DNA of 64,000 bases from Kosakonia oryzendophytica (GTDB taxonomy: Bacteria > Pseudomonadota > Gammaproteobacteria > Enterobacterales > Enterobacteriaceae): the NCBI RefSeq assembly GCF_900094925.1, contig NZ_FMAY01000002.1, positions 316,596 to 380,595 of the forward strand, written 5' to 3'. Shown here one piece after another: positions 8,828 to 17,901 of the stretch (positions within the stretch are counted from its first letter, which is position 1; each line of letters opens with the position of its first letter). Under the pieces are notes generated by a model. The model was not told where the DNA came from. It did not search any database and saw nothing but the letters and a program-made list of their open reading frames with translations. The position numbers and the translations under genes are program-made.

Positions 8828-9277
8828 ATGCGCACTATCAGTAAACACGCTGCGTTAATGTTTAGCGTGCTGAAGTGGGGGATATTATTTGTTGTCTCAT
8901 TGGGTCTCGTGCTGTTTTTTTTGCTTTGGCTGATGCTTTCCAGTCTGGGCGAAACCACGGTGTACACCGAACAAAATTTATGGGATTACCACACACTGAC
9001 GCAGGATGCGATTGCGCACGCCCCAAGAATCAGCGCGAATTATCACTTTGAGTTCCACAATGGTGATGGTTACCCATCATCGAATAGCATCATTTTTGAG
9101 GATGCCCGCAACATTGAGGCATTGCGGGATTACGTGAAAAGTATGGGTTACCAGCGGGACCCAAGCCTGACATACGGTGCGGAGGAATGGCGCAAACCGG
9201 GCGTGCCGGGGGCAAACACGTTTTCAATCTATTATGACCCTAAAACCCGGCAAGCGACGCTAAGTATTTTCTTGTGA
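8828..9277 (+). CDS. unknown single-pass membrane protein
   Basis: 149 residues from ATG 8828 with AAGGA upstream. A long hydrophobic segment at about residues 14-38 (VLKWGILFVVSLGLVLFFLLWLML split over two lines of the sequence) anchors a roughly 110-residue domain, probably periplasmic, containing NYHFEFHNGDGYPSS. No known family recognised. Lies 85 bp behind the preceding unknown gene on the same strand and converges on the ABC operon. Confidence 0.62.
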   Translation: MRTISKHAALMFSVLKWGILFVVSLGLVLFFLLWLMLSSLGETTVYTEQNLWDYHTLTQDAIAHAPRISANYHFEFHNGDGYPSSNSIIFEDARNIEALRDYVKSMGYQRDPSLTYGAEEWRKPGVPGANTFSIYYDPKTRQATLSIFL

Positions 9278-9344
9278 AGTTGGTAAGTGCTCACCGGAGT
9301 AGTAGCGTCTGCATATCATCAACCGTTTACAGCACTCAGCAACG

Positions 9345-9366
9345 TACCCCGCTTCCCTGCGGGGTA
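9345..9366. terminator. stem-loop between convergent genes
   Basis: TACCCCGC at 9345-9352 pairs with GCGGGGTA at 9359-9366 (8 bp, 6-base loop). A T-rich stretch (GTTTTATTT) follows on the plus strand, so it fits best as the terminator of the plus-strand gene ending at 9277, and it may also stop the ABC operon from the other side. Confidence 0.55.
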
Positions 9367-9376
9367 ACGCGGCGTT

Positions 9377-10699
9377 TTATTTCACGGCCTGCAGCGCCGT
9401 TTTCTCAACATACGGTTTCATCAGCGTGTCGGCTTCTTTCTGCGCCGCCTCGGCGGCAGCTTCCGGGGTGACTTTCTCGTCGTTCACCACTGCCGCAAGC
9501 TGGTTTTCCATCGCTTTACGTACGGCCACCGTTTCATAGGTCGAATACCACGGGTGCGCATACTGCAACTGTTCCAGCGCGATAGCGGCGCGCGGATCCT
9601 GCTTCAGGTACGCCTTCATCTCCGGCGTATCGTACGAGGCTTTGCGCGGTGAGAAGTAGCCGGTGAAGCGGCTCCATGAACCGTTCACTTCCGGGCTTAC
9701 AAGATAGGTCAGGAACTGATAAGCCGCTTTTTTCTGTGCATCGGAAATGCCCTTAAAGCTCACCAGACTGGCACCGCCAATCGGTACGGCGCGTTGCTCC
9801 TGCGCGGGCATCATCGCCACGCCCAGTTCGAAATCCTTGGTGTTCTCACGCATAAAGCCCAGTGCACCGGTGCTCAGCATCGCCATCCCCAGTTTGCCGG
9901 AGAAGAACGCCGCGCTGATCTGCTTGGAGTTCAGCACACCGGAGGGCATCACTTTGTCTTTGTAGATCATGTCCTGCCAGAAATGCAGCGCACCGATAGT
10001 GGTCGGGGCGTTGTAATAGACTTCGCCTGGGTAGTTTTCGTTGAAATAGTTGCCGCCGTTGGCGCGAACCAGCGAAGAGAAGATCCAGCCGCCGTAATCG
10101 TCGTTGGTGGAGGGCAGCATAATGCCCCACTGGCCTTTGCTCTGGTCGGTCAGTTTTTTCGCGTCCTCGAGCAGCTCTTTCCAGTTCTGCGGCGGTTGTT
10201 TGATACCCGCCTGATCGAACATCGTTTTGTTGTAATACAGAATCGGCGTCGAGTTGTGGAACGGAATGGCGTAAGTCACGCCCATCACCTGCGCGTTTTT
10301 GTGCATGGCCGGCCAGAACGCATTTTGCAGGAAATCACCCGCTTTTTGGTCGCCGAATTTAAACAACTCGTCCATCGGCAGGATCTCATCTTTCAGCGCC
10401 AGGTCGGTGGTGAAGTTGGCGGACATGATCACCAGCGCGGGTGGCTGGCCCGCTTTCTGCGCGGATTCGGCTTTCATTTTGGTGGTGTCATAGTTGCCGG
10501 TAAAAATCCCGCGTACTTCCACTTCTTTTTGCGAGTCGTTAAAGGCGTTAATGATTCGCGTCATCTCCATGGTCAGTTTGCCGTCCACCGGGGCGGGAAA
10601 CATAAAGTCGATTTTCTCCTGCGCCAGCGCAGTACCGCTTATCGCAAGGGTGATGCTGTAAGTAAGCGCTCGCAACGTCTTTGTCAGAGGCTTAGGCAT
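9377..10699 (-). CDS. extracellular solute-binding protein of a glycerophosphodiester-type ABC importer (UgpB-like)
   Basis: 440 residues from ATG 10699 (GGAGAG upstream); the upstream extension in the same frame is rejected because it lies in the ATPase gene. A Sec signal peptide ends in ISGTALA before QEKIDF. The mature protein has the layout of family 1 binding proteins (UgpB, MalE) and repeated GALHFW/FFSGKLGMAMLSTGAL segments. Last of five genes on the minus strand, overlapping the ATPase gene by 8 bp. With GpdQ in the operon the expected ligand is a glycerophosphodiester or glycerol phosphate. Confidence 0.85.
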   Translation of the reverse strand: MPKPLTKTLRALTYSITLAISGTALAQEKIDFMFPAPVDGKLTMEMTRIINAFNDSQKEVEVRGIFTGNYDTTKMKAESAQKAGQPPALVIMSANFTTDLALKDEILPMDELFKFGDQKAGDFLQNAFWPAMHKNAQVMGVTYAIPFHNSTPILYYNKTMFDQAGIKQPPQNWKELLEDAKKLTDQSKGQWGIMLPSTNDDYGGWIFSSLVRANGGNYFNENYPGEVYYNAPTTIGALHFWQDMIYKDKVMPSGVLNSKQISAAFFSGKLGMAMLSTGALGFMRENTKDFELGVAMMPAQEQRAVPIGGASLVSFKGISDAQKKAAYQFLTYLVSPEVNGSWSRFTGYFSPRKASYDTPEMKAYLKQDPRAAIALEQLQYAHPWYSTYETVAVRKAMENQLAAVVNDEKVTPEAAAEAAQKEADTLMKPYVEKTALQAVK

Positions 10700-11780
10700 G
10701 GTCTCTCTCCTGGTGTAAGTTAAGCCGCGTTTCGGCATTAAAAAGATGACAATCAAGGGGTGAAAAACCGACGCTGAGTGTGTTCCCTTTGTTGGGAACA
10801 TCGCCCCGGTGTCGGCGGATATAGCGCAGGTTGCCGATCGGCGTGCTGACGTGAAGCTGATAGTCAGCGCCCATCAGCTCTCGCTGAATGACGGTAGCGG
10901 GCAATACCAGGTGGCCTTCTTCCGGCGCATCAGTAATGTGCTCCGGGCGGATGCCCAGCCATACGTTATGTAAATCAGCGGCATGTGCGGGAAGCGGCAG
11001 ACGCTGTTCACCCAGAAGTACCTCACCGTTTGCACACGGCAGCGACAGCAGGTTCATCGCCGGTGAGCCAATAAACCCGGCGACAAACAGGTTCGCCGGG
11101 TGGGCGTACAGGTGTTCCGGGCGGCCAACTTGCTGCACGTGACCACCGTTCATCACCACAATGCGGTCGGCCATCGACATCGCTTCCGTCTGATCGTGCG
11201 TCACGTAAATGGTGCTGGTCTTTAGCTGCTGGTGCATCGCCATAATGCTGTCGCGCACTTCCGTACGCAGACGCGCATCGAGGTTGGAAAGCGGTTCATC
11301 CATTAAGAACAGCGTCGGATTGCGCACGATAGCGCGCGCCATGGCCACGCGCTGACGCTGGCCGCCGGAGAGTTTCGCCGGTTTGCGATCCAGCAGGCTG
11401 TCGAGCTGGAGCATCTGCGCCACGCGATCCAGTCGCGGCTGCCAGCTGGCTTTCTCTTCGTTGCGCACTTTCATACCGAAGGTGATGTTGTCGCGCACGG
11501 AAAGGTGCGGAAACAGAGCATAGTTCTGGAAGATCATCGCAAAGTTACGCTCACGGGGCGAACGCGCAGTGATCTCTTCGTCGCCCAGCCAGATAGCGCC
11601 TTCGCTGACACTCTCCAGCCCGGCGATCAGGCGTAGCAGGGTGCTTTTACCGCAGCCAGAGGGGCCAACCAGTACCACAAACTCACCGTCGTGGATATCC
11701 AGCGACAGCGCGCTCAGCGCGGCTTTGCCCTCGAACTGTTTACTGACGTTTTGCAGTTTTAACATGTGCTTAGCGCTCAT
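10692..11780 (-). CDS. ABC importer ATPase (UgpC/MalK type)
   Basis: 362 residues. Walker [10 protein letters not shown] near residue 40, signature [15 protein letters not shown], Walker [13 protein letters not shown], His-loop [12 protein letters not shown], and a C-terminal TOBE-type regulatory region. This is the CUT1/Ugp class of ATPases that energise sugar or glycerol-3-phosphate import. It overlaps gpdQ by 11 bp at its start and the binding-protein gene by 8 bp at its end, so the genes are translationally coupled. Confidence 0.9.
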   Translation of the reverse strand: MSAKHMLKLQNVSKQFEGKAALSALSLDIHDGEFVVLVGPSGCGKSTLLRLIAGLESVSEGAIWLGDEEITARSPRERNFAMIFQNYALFPHLSVRDNITFGMKVRNEEKASWQPRLDRVAQMLQLDSLLDRKPAKLSGGQRQRVAMARAIVRNPTLFLMDEPLSNLDARLRTEVRDSIMAMHQQLKTSTIYVTHDQTEAMSMADRIVVMNGGHVQQVGRPEHLYAHPANLFVAGFIGSPAMNLLSLPCANGEVLLGEQRLPLPAHAADLHNVWLGIRPEHITDAPEEGHLVLPATVIQRELMGADYQLHVSTPIGNLRYIRRHRGDVPNKGNTLSVGFSPLDCHLFNAETRLNLHQERDHA

Positions 11781-12597
11781 CTACCGGGCAACTGATCTTC
11801 TCGTCATACAGCCACGGGCCTGCGTAATGCGACAGAGGATGCTGGTAGCTGACCCATTGATCGCCGATCTGGCGGTGCATCAGGCATGAAGCAGGCGACA
11901 GATCGTAATACGGGCGGGTATCTTCATGACAATAGGGTACCTGGTGTACGGTCGCCGGAACGGTGGCGATCGTTGCCTGGCGGTACTGGGTCAGAGTCAG
12001 ACTGTGGTTATGACCGCAGAAAATGCGGATCAGCGACGGGAAGCGCTCCACCAGTTTCAGTAGCAGATGGCCGTTTTCACAGGCGATGCGATCCATCTGC
12101 GCGTTACCCAGCGGCAGCGGCGGGTGGTGCATAAACACGGCGGTGGGTTTGTCGCCGCCCGTGATTAACTGCGCTTCCAGCCAGTTCAGCGTCTCGCTGG
12201 TCAGCCAACCTTTTGACTCCCCGGCGAGGCTGGAATCAATAAACAGCAAGCGGGTAGCGAAGTCATCGATGGCGTAGTGCATATTCTGCGGGTCGCTACC
12301 AAGCTGCGGGCACAGCGGGTGCAGGTACTCCAGAAAGTGGGCTTTGTTATCGTGATTACCCGGAATAACAAACAGCGGGTAGTCGAGCCCGCCGAGGATC
12401 TGGCGCGCCACGCGGTACTCTTCCGGGCGGCCACAGTTCACGATATCGCCGCTGACGATAACCGCATCCGGGCGTTCGCGCAGGGCATTCAGTTGGCAGA
12501 CCACGTCGGCATTGCCCGCGTTAATGTCGATAAAGCCATACAGCTTCTCGTTCTGACTGCGAAAATGGGTGTCGGAAATTTGCGCTAAAAACATCAC
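11770..12597 (-). CDS. gpdQ: glycerophosphodiesterase GpdQ
   Basis: 275 residues, closely matching the binuclear metallohydrolase GpdQ described from Enterobacter (Klebsiella) aerogenes. Metal ligands are visible as DTH (Asp9, His11), GD (Asp51), GNH (Asn81), HH near 156-157 and GHNH (His196, His198); numbers are one higher than in GpdQ because of an extra first methionine. The enzyme hydrolyses glycerophosphoethanolamine and other phosphodiesters to glycerol-3-phosphate. It lies between the second permease gene and the ATPase gene, so import and cleavage of the substrate are coupled in one transcript. Confidence 0.92.
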   Translation of the reverse strand: MMFLAQISDTHFRSQNEKLYGFIDINAGNADVVCQLNALRERPDAVIVSGDIVNCGRPEEYRVARQILGGLDYPLFVIPGNHDNKAHFLEYLHPLCPQLGSDPQNMHYAIDDFATRLLFIDSSLAGESKGWLTSETLNWLEAQLITGGDKPTAVFMHHPPLPLGNAQMDRIACENGHLLLKLVERFPSLIRIFCGHNHSLTLTQYRQATIATVPATVHQVPYCHEDTRPYYDLSPASCLMHRQIGDQWVSYQHPLSHYAGPWLYDEKISCPVDER

Positions 12598-12605
12598 TGC
12601 ACTCC

Positions 12606-13493
12606 TTATTTAATGCCGGAGAAGCCAAAGCTCCGGAGAAACTGTTTTTGAAAAGCAATAAACGCCACCATCAGCGGCAGGCAAACCATTAACGTTCCGG
12701 CGCTGATCATGCCCCACTGACCGCCGGACTCGGCACCCATGGCGAAAGAGACCAGCCCGACTGTCAGCACTTGTTTGTCCGGATCGTTGAGCATCATCAG
12801 CGGCCATAAATACTCGTTCCAGTGGTAGGTAATGCTGACGGTGGCAAAGGCCAGCACTGAGGGCCATGACATGGGCAACATCACGCGGAACAGCACCTGC
12901 CACCACCGACACCCCTCCATCAGCGCCGCTTCTTCAATCTCTTTCGGGATGGCGAGAAACGCCTGGCGCATCAGGAAGACGCCGAACGCGGAAGCGAAAT
13001 AGGGCATCATCACGCCCGTCAGGGTGTTGAGCAGGCCGAAGGTTTTCAGCGTCAGCATGTTGGGGATCATCATCACCACCGGCATGATCATCAGCTGCAC
13101 CAGGAACAGTACGAACAGGGTCTGCTTGCCGCGAAATTCATGGCAGGCAAAAACGTATCCGGCGGTGGTAATGGTGATGAGCTGCACCGCAAAGGTGCCG
13201 AAGGCGAAAATCAGCGTATTGGCGTACAGGCTTAGCCAGTTGGCGCTGGCCCACGCGTCGCGGAAGTTATCCAGCGTCAGCGGCAAGCGAGGCAGAATCG
13301 ATGCCATCCCCTCGCCAAAGGTGGTGGCGCTGAAGGCGGAAGAGAGCATCCAGATAAACGGGCTGATCCACAGCAGTGCGAGGCAGATCATTAACGCCGC
13401 GAGGGTGATCGGGCGTGAGTGGCGCAGACGCAACCACAAAGGACGACTCACGGACGGTGCACGCGGGATGGCGGGTGAAATCTCAACGCTCAT
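12606..13493 (-). CDS. ABC importer permease 2 (UgpE/MalG type)
   Basis: 295 residues from ATG 13493, chosen because GAGAGGAG stands six bases upstream; an in-frame ATG at 13511 has no such site. Six predicted membrane spans and the cytoplasmic EAA loop [22 protein letters not shown] that docks on the ATPase. Overlaps the preceding permease gene by 11 bp. Forms the heteromeric channel with the product of 13483-14355. Confidence 0.88.
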   Translation of the reverse strand: MSVEISPAIPRAPSVSRPLWLRLRHSRPITLAALMICLALLWISPFIWMLSSAFSATTFGEGMASILPRLPLTLDNFRDAWASANWLSLYANTLIFAFGTFAVQLITITTAGYVFACHEFRGKQTLFVLFLVQLMIMPVVMMIPNMLTLKTFGLLNTLTGVMMPYFASAFGVFLMRQAFLAIPKEIEEAALMEGCRWWQVLFRVMLPMSWPSVLAFATVSITYHWNEYLWPLMMLNDPDKQVLTVGLVSFAMGAESGGQWGMISAGTLMVCLPLMVAFIAFQKQFLRSFGFSGIK

Positions 13494-14355
13494 AATGTGC
13501 TCCTCTCTCAAGCAGTTTCAGGTTAACCAGCGAAAAGATGAACAGGCCCGCCAGCGTCAGGAAGGTCGCGGCGGAGGCTTTGCCAAGATCGTGCGTGTCC
13601 CAGGCGAGGTTCTGGATGTAATAGAGCAACACGGTGGTAGCGTTATCCGGCCCACCGCGCGTCATTACGGCCACGTGGTCGATCTGGGTGATGGAGTAAA
13701 TCAGCGCCGTGGTGATGACAAAACTGATGGTCGGGCGCAGCAGCGGTAGGGTGACCTTGAAGAACACTTGCGTAGCGGTTGCGCCCTCCATCACTGCCGC
13801 TTCCCGGGTAGATGCCGGAATGCTTTGTAACCCGGCCAGAAAGAACAGCATGTAGTAGCCAGCAAACTTCCAGACGCCGATCAGCGCCAGGGCGAATAGC
13901 GCACTGTTGCTGCGTCCGAGCCAGTTGTTGTTCATCGGGCCAAAAATCTGTGCCAGATAGTGATCGAGCATGCCGAGGCCGGGCATAAAAATGAACAGCC
14001 ACAACGCTGCGGCACTGACCATCGGGATAATCATCGGGAAGAAGAAAGCGGTGCGCAGCCAGCGGTTTATGCGGTGGTTTTCCCACAATGCCACCGCCAG
14101 TAACAGCGCCAGCGTCACGCCTGGAATAACAGTCAGCAGGATGTAAATCAGGTTGTTGAACAGGGATTGCCAGAAAACGGTGTCTTCCAGCAGACGGGCG
14201 AAATTGCCCAGTCCGACATAGGGGGCGTTGTCGCTTGCCATACGGGTGTCGAACAGGCTGTCATACACCGATCGCAGCAGCGGAAACCAGGTGAACAGCG
14301 CCAGGAACAGCAGCGATGGCGACAGGATCAACCACGGAAGCCAGTATTTTCTCAT
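13483..14355 (-). CDS. ABC importer permease 1 (UgpA/MalF type)
   Basis: 290 residues, first gene of the operon. Six hydrophobic spans starting at PWLILSPSLLFLALFTWF and an EAA loop REAAVMEGATATQVFFKVTLPLL. The order permease, permease, phosphodiesterase, ATPase, binding protein differs from E. coli ugpBAECQ (binding protein first, GlpQ-type phosphodiesterase last). The upstream region carries an 18-bp palindrome that may be its operator. Confidence 0.88.
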   Translation of the reverse strand: MRKYWLPWLILSPSLLFLALFTWFPLLRSVYDSLFDTRMASDNAPYVGLGNFARLLEDTVFWQSLFNNLIYILLTVIPGVTLALLLAVALWENHRINRWLRTAFFFPMIIPMVSAAALWLFIFMPGLGMLDHYLAQIFGPMNNNWLGRSNSALFALALIGVWKFAGYYMLFFLAGLQSIPASTREAAVMEGATATQVFFKVTLPLLRPTISFVITTALIYSITQIDHVAVMTRGGPDNATTVLLYYIQNLAWDTHDLGKASAATFLTLAGLFIFSLVNLKLLERGAHYER

Positions 14356-14443
14356 AAGCGTTTCAAAGCAAATTTACGGGTTTTGAAAGCCAGAGAGTCT
14401 GTGAAAGTAATGCTGCAAAAGGATGGCGTAAAGGTGACTGTTT

Positions 14444-14461
14444 AATGAACAGGTGTTCATT
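14444..14461. promoter_or_regulatory. 18-bp perfect palindrome upstream of the gpdQ/ABC operon
   Basis: AATGAACA, two bases, TGTTCATT; 8-base arms, perfect. It lies 89 bp upstream of the first permease start on the minus strand and has the size and symmetry of a LacI- or GntR-type operator. No regulator gene is adjacent and no clear PhoB box was seen. Function inferred from position. Confidence 0.45.
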
Positions 14462-14477
14462 GGGAGATGAGGTGGGG

Positions 14478-14513
14478 AAAAAAAAAGGCCCGATGAGCCT
14501 TGCATCATCGGGC
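14478..14513 (-). terminator. Rho-independent terminator of the retron operon
   Basis: Read on the minus strand, GCCCGATGA and TCATCGGGC pair (9 bp, 8-base loop, 14488-14513) and are followed by GCC and then nine T residues (A run at 14478-14486 on the plus strand). It lies 37 bp behind the reverse transcriptase stop codon. Confidence 0.88.
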
Positions 14514-14549
14514 AATAATATGGAGATGAGAGTAGTAAGCTAATATTTT

Positions 14550-15647
14550 CTAAATGATATAACGTTCAATTTCTTTTGTTAATTTACTGTATTTTTCAAT
14601 GTGTTCATCGGCAATGCAGAAGTTTTTTTTATCATGCTGAATTAATGATATTAAAAAAGAACGGTAACCTTTTAGCTTGTTCTGTAGTTGTGTTTCAATA
14701 TATTTGATAAAAAAAGCATAATCTTTTTTGTAGATAAATTTATGGTTATCGTAGCTTTTTCCAAAATGTTTTTTCATGATCGTTGAAGGGCTTTCTTTTT
14801 CTCGTAGTGAATGCAGTATCTTGTGTATTATCTCTGTTTTTTTATTCGAAATGCGAATGTGTCCTGTAGGTTGTTCATAGTTTTGATGTGGAGATTTTCT
14901 AAAAATAGGTCTTTCATTTTGGATGACATAACCATTCAGTGATATGGTGTTTTCGCAGGCAATGGTCTTTGTTTTGTTTATCTTGAGATTGATAGTGGAC
15001 AGTAATATGGCTATCTCAGTTTGAAAGCTTCTGTCATGTAGTACCCTTTTGGTGTTGGCTGAAAATAACATATCATCCGCATAACGAGTATAGATGATGT
15101 TTTTCCCTTCACAATATTTTTGAATTAAAATATCAATTGGCCTGAAGATAATGTTTGAAATCACTGGCGATGATGGATATCCGATGGGAAGAACCTGTTT
15201 ATTTCTGAGTTCCGTGATAGGGAAACTGGCCGATGCTTTATGTGTTATTGCGTCCATGACAATGTTGTAAGGTGAAAATTTATTCCCTTCTTTATCTTGG
15301 CTAAATAAACTTTTGGCTAGATTTTCTACAAGGGAAACATCGATGCTATAAAAGAACTTTTTGATATCTAACCTTAAGAAATAATAATTCTTTATATGTG
15401 GTGTTAAAAAATCAAGATAGGATTTGTTCTTTACAAAACCACAGGCTGAACTATTCAGTGGGATACGGGAGAAAATAATTTTCGTTAAGGCATGGTTTAT
15501 GGCCTTATGATTAGTTGAGTCTGAAATGACACAACAAAACTCTTTACCTATCTGGCATTCAGCGGATGTAGGGACGAAAGTATTGAATAAATCTGTATTG
15601 CCTTTAAGAATGGTTCTGATAAAAATTTCATTATTAATTAATTTCAT
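14550..15647 (-). CDS. retron reverse transcriptase
   Basis: 365 residues from ATG 15647; an in-frame ATG at 15668 would start within or beyond the 3' arm of the ncRNA and is less likely. RT motifs are in order: FLRLDIKKFFYSID (first catalytic Asp, about 94), LPIGYPSSPVISN (156-165, counterpart of the QGxPTSPxxSN motif) and YTRYADDMLFS (YADD at 189-192). The C-terminal third is the basic thumb/RNA-recognition region. In retrons the enzyme primes from a guanosine in the adjacent ncRNA and makes msDNA. The usual NAxxH (X region) reads FLTPH here and the VTG (Y region) reads LNG, so it is a divergent member. It is AT-rich, unlike the flanking operons, which suggests horizontal transfer. Confidence 0.92.
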   Translation of the reverse strand: MKLINNEIFIRTILKGNTDLFNTFVPTSAECQIGKEFCCVISDSTNHKAINHALTKIIFSRIPLNSSACGFVKNKSYLDFLTPHIKNYYFLRLDIKKFFYSIDVSLVENLAKSLFSQDKEGNKFSPYNIVMDAITHKASASFPITELRNKQVLPIGYPSSPVISNIIFRPIDILIQKYCEGKNIIYTRYADDMLFSANTKRVLHDRSFQTEIAILLSTINLKINKTKTIACENTISLNGYVIQNERPIFRKSPHQNYEQPTGHIRISNKKTEIIHKILHSLREKESPSTIMKKHFGKSYDNHKFIYKKDYAFFIKYIETQLQNKLKGYRSFLISLIQHDKKNFCIADEHIEKYSKLTKEIERYII

Positions 15648-15651
15648 TAGT

Positions 15652-15817
15652 GCTTCAACCCGATACAAAGAACAATGTTACACCGTAGGTGTGCTTTCCA
15701 GCGACTAATCACACCTGATGCTAACTAGTCACTCGTGGGCTATGTCAAAAGACAGGAGGGACTAGCCCTCAGATACTCACCTAAGCTTATATCTCCCGTT
15801 AACTATCGGGTTGAAGC
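15652..15817 (-). ncRNA. retron msr-msd non-coding RNA
   Basis: On the minus strand GCTTCAACCCGATA (15804-15817) and its exact reverse complement TATCGGGTTGAAGC (15652-15665) bracket 138 bases. This perfect 14-base pair is the a1/a2 duplex that defines a retron RNA. Inside are GAGGG-CTAGT-CCCTC (15756-15770) and GTC-TTTT-GAC (15744-15753), short msr-like hairpins, then the probable msd: GACTA/TAGTC pairing (about 15701-15731), AGGTGTG/CACACCT (15687-15693 with 15710-15716) and ACACC-TAC-GGTGT (15680-15692), some of which are mutually exclusive. The branching G cannot be fixed; AAGC or TTAGG after the a1 arm are candidates. The RNA begins inside the effector gene and ends 4 bp before the RT start codon. 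Confidence 0.88.
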
Positions 15818-17901
15818 CTTTGGATAATATCATGAAATTCAGGGAAGTAAAATTTGAATATGGTATTGAAAGATTTTTTTTGTCGTTTGCTTTGAGCTTC
15901 AATAAAATCGAGAGCAAAATTGATGAAACTGGTTGCCCAGCCGTCTGTTTTTTTCAATGATTTGTTTTTCATTGAATTCTTCTCAATGTAGGCCATTAAT
16001 CTTTTGGCTTTCAGACTGGTACGCAGCAGTTTTTCAGGGACCGGTGATCCAGTCTTTATCGCATTCGCATATACTTCAAGGTTGAAAATACTGTAATCCC
16101 ATAAACTGTCAGTTTTGCCATTAAAGATTACCCTGAAGAAGGTGAGCAGCATTCTTTGATCTAAACTGTTTCGAGTGTTAACACGGCTTTTAATTTTTTT
16201 AATATTAACACCTCGCTCCTTTTCAAGCCATTTATAGAATAGCGACGCTGAATTTATATTAATAAGACATCCTTCAAAGGTGTTTTGATTAATATAGAAA
16301 TTTTTGAGAAGTAGATATTTTTTTATGGCTGACCGAAAATTCTCTATCATGTCCTCATCAACAAATCGCTGTGTTGTTTCGTTTATAGACACCTTGCTGT
16401 CGATAACATCGATGATCGATTTTATATTTTTTGCTATTTCAATATATTTTGGGTTATAACCTAAAGAATATTTTCTGAAATCCTTTTCAAGGATAGGCTT
16501 TTTGAGGCTGTAATAGTTACCGTTTTTTTCTGTGCTAAGTGTATAGTTACCGGGAGTTCCGGTTATTTTCCATGCTTTATCGGCATCGAAAAGAAATAAA
16601 TAGGGTATAGAGCTATTTGCGTAAGATGGATTGACCCTTTCACCAATAATGTTGCTGCTACTTTTATAAACATCGATTTCATTTAAGTTTGGAAAGTGCT
16701 GTGCTAATTTTGCATTACCGAATACTTCTTGCTCTGTTTCTCCCTCAACGAATAGAATGAATTTACTGAAATACAGGCGTGCTTCATTATCGCTAAAGAT
16801 ATTAATGAAACTTTCATTGTTAAATGTCGAATTGAGATAGTCGATATGAGTGGTGCTTTGTCTGTTTTTTCTAAAAAATAAAATAGATTGCTTATCGCGA
16901 AAGCTTTTAATGATCTCTTTAACAATGTTCGACGAATGAGTCGACATGATTATTTTAGGATTGGGAGTCTTGCCAGCTATAGCTTTGTAAGCGTAAGAAC
17001 GATAAATTTCCTTAATCAACATTTCGTTCATTTTTGGATGCAGGCCTAATTCTGGTTCATCAATAAAGACAAAGGGGGTAATGTATTCTCGTTTCGCTAT
17101 TGTGATAAGAATATTAAGAAAGGTTTTTATAAAGTGGAAAGAGTTAGTGCCATCTGATTGATATATAAGTTCGTTCTCTTCAATTTCAAACTTATACCCT
17201 TTAAGACCCGCTTTGATATAGGAAAGTATTTTCTCTTTTTGTGTGCTTTTCTGCGTTTTTAGGATTGTGTTTAACTCCTCTATATATTTCTTGTAGGAGT
17301 GTTCAGAATCAGTGTTTATAGCTTTATCGAAAAATTCTATTACTGTGCTGTTATTTGTCTTTGATAAATTAAAAGACTTTAGTCGTGCGACCAGATCCCA
17401 TAAACTGTCCCAGTCATGAAGATTCATATGCCGTGGTTCAATATGAAAAAAAGGATAAAGATATAAAATTAAATCTCGCGTTTGCTTATCTTTCGTAGAC
17501 CAACGTATTGAATTATCACTGTAAATATGAAGCGTTAACGTAAAAAAAGTTGGATTTTTATTGTAGCGGGAGGCACTGAAGAACCCCCTCATATGAGCCG
17601 GGATAAGCTTTCTTAAAATATAATTGAAATATTTATTCCCTGAGTTTTTTCTAGCTATTCTATAAATCCTGGTGGTGTCGTAGGTGAGCGTAATCGCCCC
17701 TTTGTACGAATAGTTCGAATGTAGTTTAGGTGGCAGACTTTCCTTTCCATCTAGAGTGTCATAGAAAAATTTAACTAATTTTAGTAGGTTGGATTTTCCT
17801 GCGTTGTTCTTGCCAACGATGCAATTAATGTCTTTTATTTGATCGATCTTTATTGAGTCAAAGGATAGAAGGTTAGTTATTTCGATAGACTTTATTGTCA
17901 T
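15799..17901 (-). CDS. OLD-family ATPase-TOPRIM nuclease, retron effector
   Basis: 700 residues. The N-terminal ABC-type ATPase has Walker A VGKNNAGKSN (30-37), Walker B VFIDEPELGLHP (about 278-288) and switch histidine MSTHSSNIVKE (about 319-328). A TOPRIM nuclease domain follows: FILFVEGETEQEVF (Glu386) and LFLFDADK (Asp439, Asp441). The C-terminal 250 residues are helical and unrecognised. OLD-type proteins are DNA nucleases driven by ATP; an OLD partner with a retron RT is the arrangement of Retron-Eco8, where the msDNA holds the nuclease inactive until a phage signal releases it. Here it is the first gene, with the ncRNA directly behind it. AT-rich. Confidence 0.9.
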   Translation of the reverse strand: MTIKSIEITNLLSFDSIKIDQIKDINCIVGKNNAGKSNLLKLVKFFYDTLDGKESLPPKLHSNYSYKGAITLTYDTTRIYRIARKNSGNKYFNYILRKLIPAHMRGFFSASRYNKNPTFFTLTLHIYSDNSIRWSTKDKQTRDLILYLYPFFHIEPRHMNLHDWDSLWDLVARLKSFNLSKTNNSTVIEFFDKAINTDSEHSYKKYIEELNTILKTQKSTQKEKILSYIKAGLKGYKFEIEENELIYQSDGTNSFHFIKTFLNILITIAKREYITPFVFIDEPELGLHPKMNEMLIKEIYRSYAYKAIAGKTPNPKIIMSTHSSNIVKEIIKSFRDKQSILFFRKNRQSTTHIDYLNSTFNNESFINIFSDNEARLYFSKFILFVEGETEQEVFGNAKLAQHFPNLNEIDVYKSSSNIIGERVNPSYANSSIPYLFLFDADKAWKITGTPGNYTLSTEKNGNYYSLKKPILEKDFRKYSLGYNPKYIEIAKNIKSIIDVIDSKVSINETTQRFVDEDMIENFRSAIKKYLLLKNFYINQNTFEGCLININSASLFYKWLEKERGVNIKKIKSRVNTRNSLDQRMLLTFFRVIFNGKTDSLWDYSIFNLEVYANAIKTGSPVPEKLLRTSLKAKRLMAYIEKNSMKNKSLKKTDGWATSFINFALDFIEAQSKRQKKSFNTIFKFYFPEFHDIIQRLQPDS

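Noticed and set aside
9794..10723. Long plus-strand open frame opposite the solute-binding protein gene
   Set aside because: Shadow of the real gene: no ribosome site, composition follows the antisense codons, and no family similarity.
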